Source: Bacillota bacterium
GTDB taxonomy: Bacteria > Bacillota > UBA4882 > UBA8346
Length of the DNA stretch: 5,697 bases
Direction: 5' to 3'
Assembly (NCBI GenBank): GCA_028282485.1
Contig: JANQHU010000167.1
Coordinates: forward strand, 1-5,697
In this document: positions 5,212 through 5,697 of the stretch, piece by piece
How the letters are laid out: each line of letters opens with the position of its first letter
Position numbering within the stretch: position 1 is the first letter of the stretch
Notes under the pieces: model-generated
Databases searched by the model: none
Seen by the model: only the letters and a program-made list of their open reading frames with translations
Told to the model about the DNA's origin: nothing
Position numbers and translations under genes: made by a program

Positions 5212-5697
5212 ATGGACTTGGATAATTGTTTAACTTTTATTCAAAAATATAACCAGAGTAGTTTGACGGCGATTAGTTTTTACTGGGACAATCAAAAGCT
5301 CACTGACCTAAACCAGGATTTTCGACAGAATATTGCCAACTACTTATTAGAAAAAAAAGTAGCAGCACCCTTAAATTTAGTGCGGGATTTATTCTTGGAA
5401 GAAGCCAGGTGGACGGCGAAATCACGAAAAACAAGGGATTTTTTTGCCAAAATTGGAGTGAAGTTATTAAAAGAAGGTAGTACTCAATATTTGAAAGACT
5501 TTTTAGAAGCCTATACAATGAGTTTTGATACTTTTGCGGCTTGTCGTACGATGGATGTCACCGGGGTTAATATTCCCGAATTATTAAAATACATTGATAA
5601 GGAAATCAAAATCAAAAGAAACGAAGAAATTGTTAATAAATTGGAGTGTGGCCGAGAATTATTAACTAAATATCAAAAGAATCTTAGGAAAGGTTTT
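5212..5697 (+). CDS. Uncharacterised protein, N-terminal part (3' end outside window)
   Basis: An open frame runs from the start region to the right edge without a stop and gives at least 162 residues. It is bounded upstream by a TAA at 5200-5202. Possible starts are ATG 5203, ATG 5212 and TTG 5218; 5212 is a compromise between codon type and the position of GGAG. I do not recognise the family. The sequence looks soluble and mostly helical, with charged stretches (for example KEIKIKRNEEIV near the end), two well-separated cysteines in the later half, and no signal peptide or long hydrophobic segment. It is more AT-rich than the ruv genes: 11 G/C in 60 bases at 5581-5640, against 33 in 60 within ruvB at 2821-2880. 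It seems to be a separate transcription unit with its own promoter region. The open frame, plausible protein and leader make it a likely real gene; its function is unknown. Confidence 0.72.
   Translation, partial: MDLDNCLTFIQKYNQSSLTAISFYWDNQKLTDLNQDFRQNIANYLLEKKVAAPLNLVRDLFLEEARWTAKSRKTRDFFAKIGVKLLKEGSTQYLKDFLEAYTMSFDTFAACRTMDVTGVNIPELLKYIDKEIKIKRNEEIVNKLECGRELLTKYQKNLRKGF

Noticed and set aside
5300..5518. Minus-strand open frame of 72 codons, Leu/Ser-rich and hydrophobic, opposite the right-edge gene
   Set aside because: The opposite frame is open to the window edge with a plausible charged protein. The hydrophobic look comes from the complement of Lys/Glu/Asp-rich codons, and no ribosome binding site was noted.
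1..5697. CRISPR array, tRNA/rRNA genes, insertion sequence or prophage genes
   Set aside because: No direct-repeat array, cloverleaf-like segment, transposase, integrase or paired terminal repeats were seen on either strand.

Overview
The window looks like a chromosomal stretch from an anaerobic or microaerophilic, moderately AT-rich bacterium. The most likely host is a clostridia-like member of the Bacillota or a related lineage. The support for this is the prevalence of TTA leucine codons, strong AGGAGG-type ribosome binding sites, a GH18 tail resembling the Bacillota YaaH/SleL group, oxygen-sensitive iron-sulfur proteins (a DUF362-ferredoxin protein and QueH), and extended -10 promoter-like sequences. 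The taxonomic call is an inference and is not firm below phylum level. All recognisable genes are on the plus strand.

Layout. Bases 1-267 are the last 88 codons of a gene ending in a GH18 (chitinase-like) signature, closed by a clear Rho-independent terminator. After a gap of about 90 bases that probably holds a promoter comes a tight five-to-six-gene cluster: a DUF362 protein with a C-terminal double [4Fe-4S] ferredoxin domain (359-1513), ruvC (1522-2013), ruvA (2048-2659), ruvB (2670-3713), queH (3717-4280) and recO (4280-5032). The gaps are 8, 34, 10, 3 and -1 bases, so this reads as one operon. A very AT-rich 170-180 base intergenic region follows (5033-5211). It holds two similar promoter-like modules and an 11-bp inverted repeat. 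An unrecognised, AT-rich gene then starts and runs off the right edge.

How the genes fit together. RuvA and RuvB form the motor that branch-migrates Holliday junctions, and RuvC cuts them. RecO loads RecA earlier in the same recombinational repair route, so the operon contains both an early and the late steps of homologous recombination. QueH carries out the last step of queuosine synthesis in tRNA and is a frequent passenger near ruv genes in Bacillota. The role of the DUF362-ferredoxin protein in this setting is unknown.

Most of the window is ordinary housekeeping sequence with intact catalytic residues. The parts that merit a second look are the paired GCTAGC/ATGGTA modules at 5047-5164, the unknown gene they appear to serve, and the presence of an Fe-S protein at the head of a ruv operon. 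I found no mobile element, CRISPR array, tRNA or rRNA, and nothing I can defend as a wholly new system.
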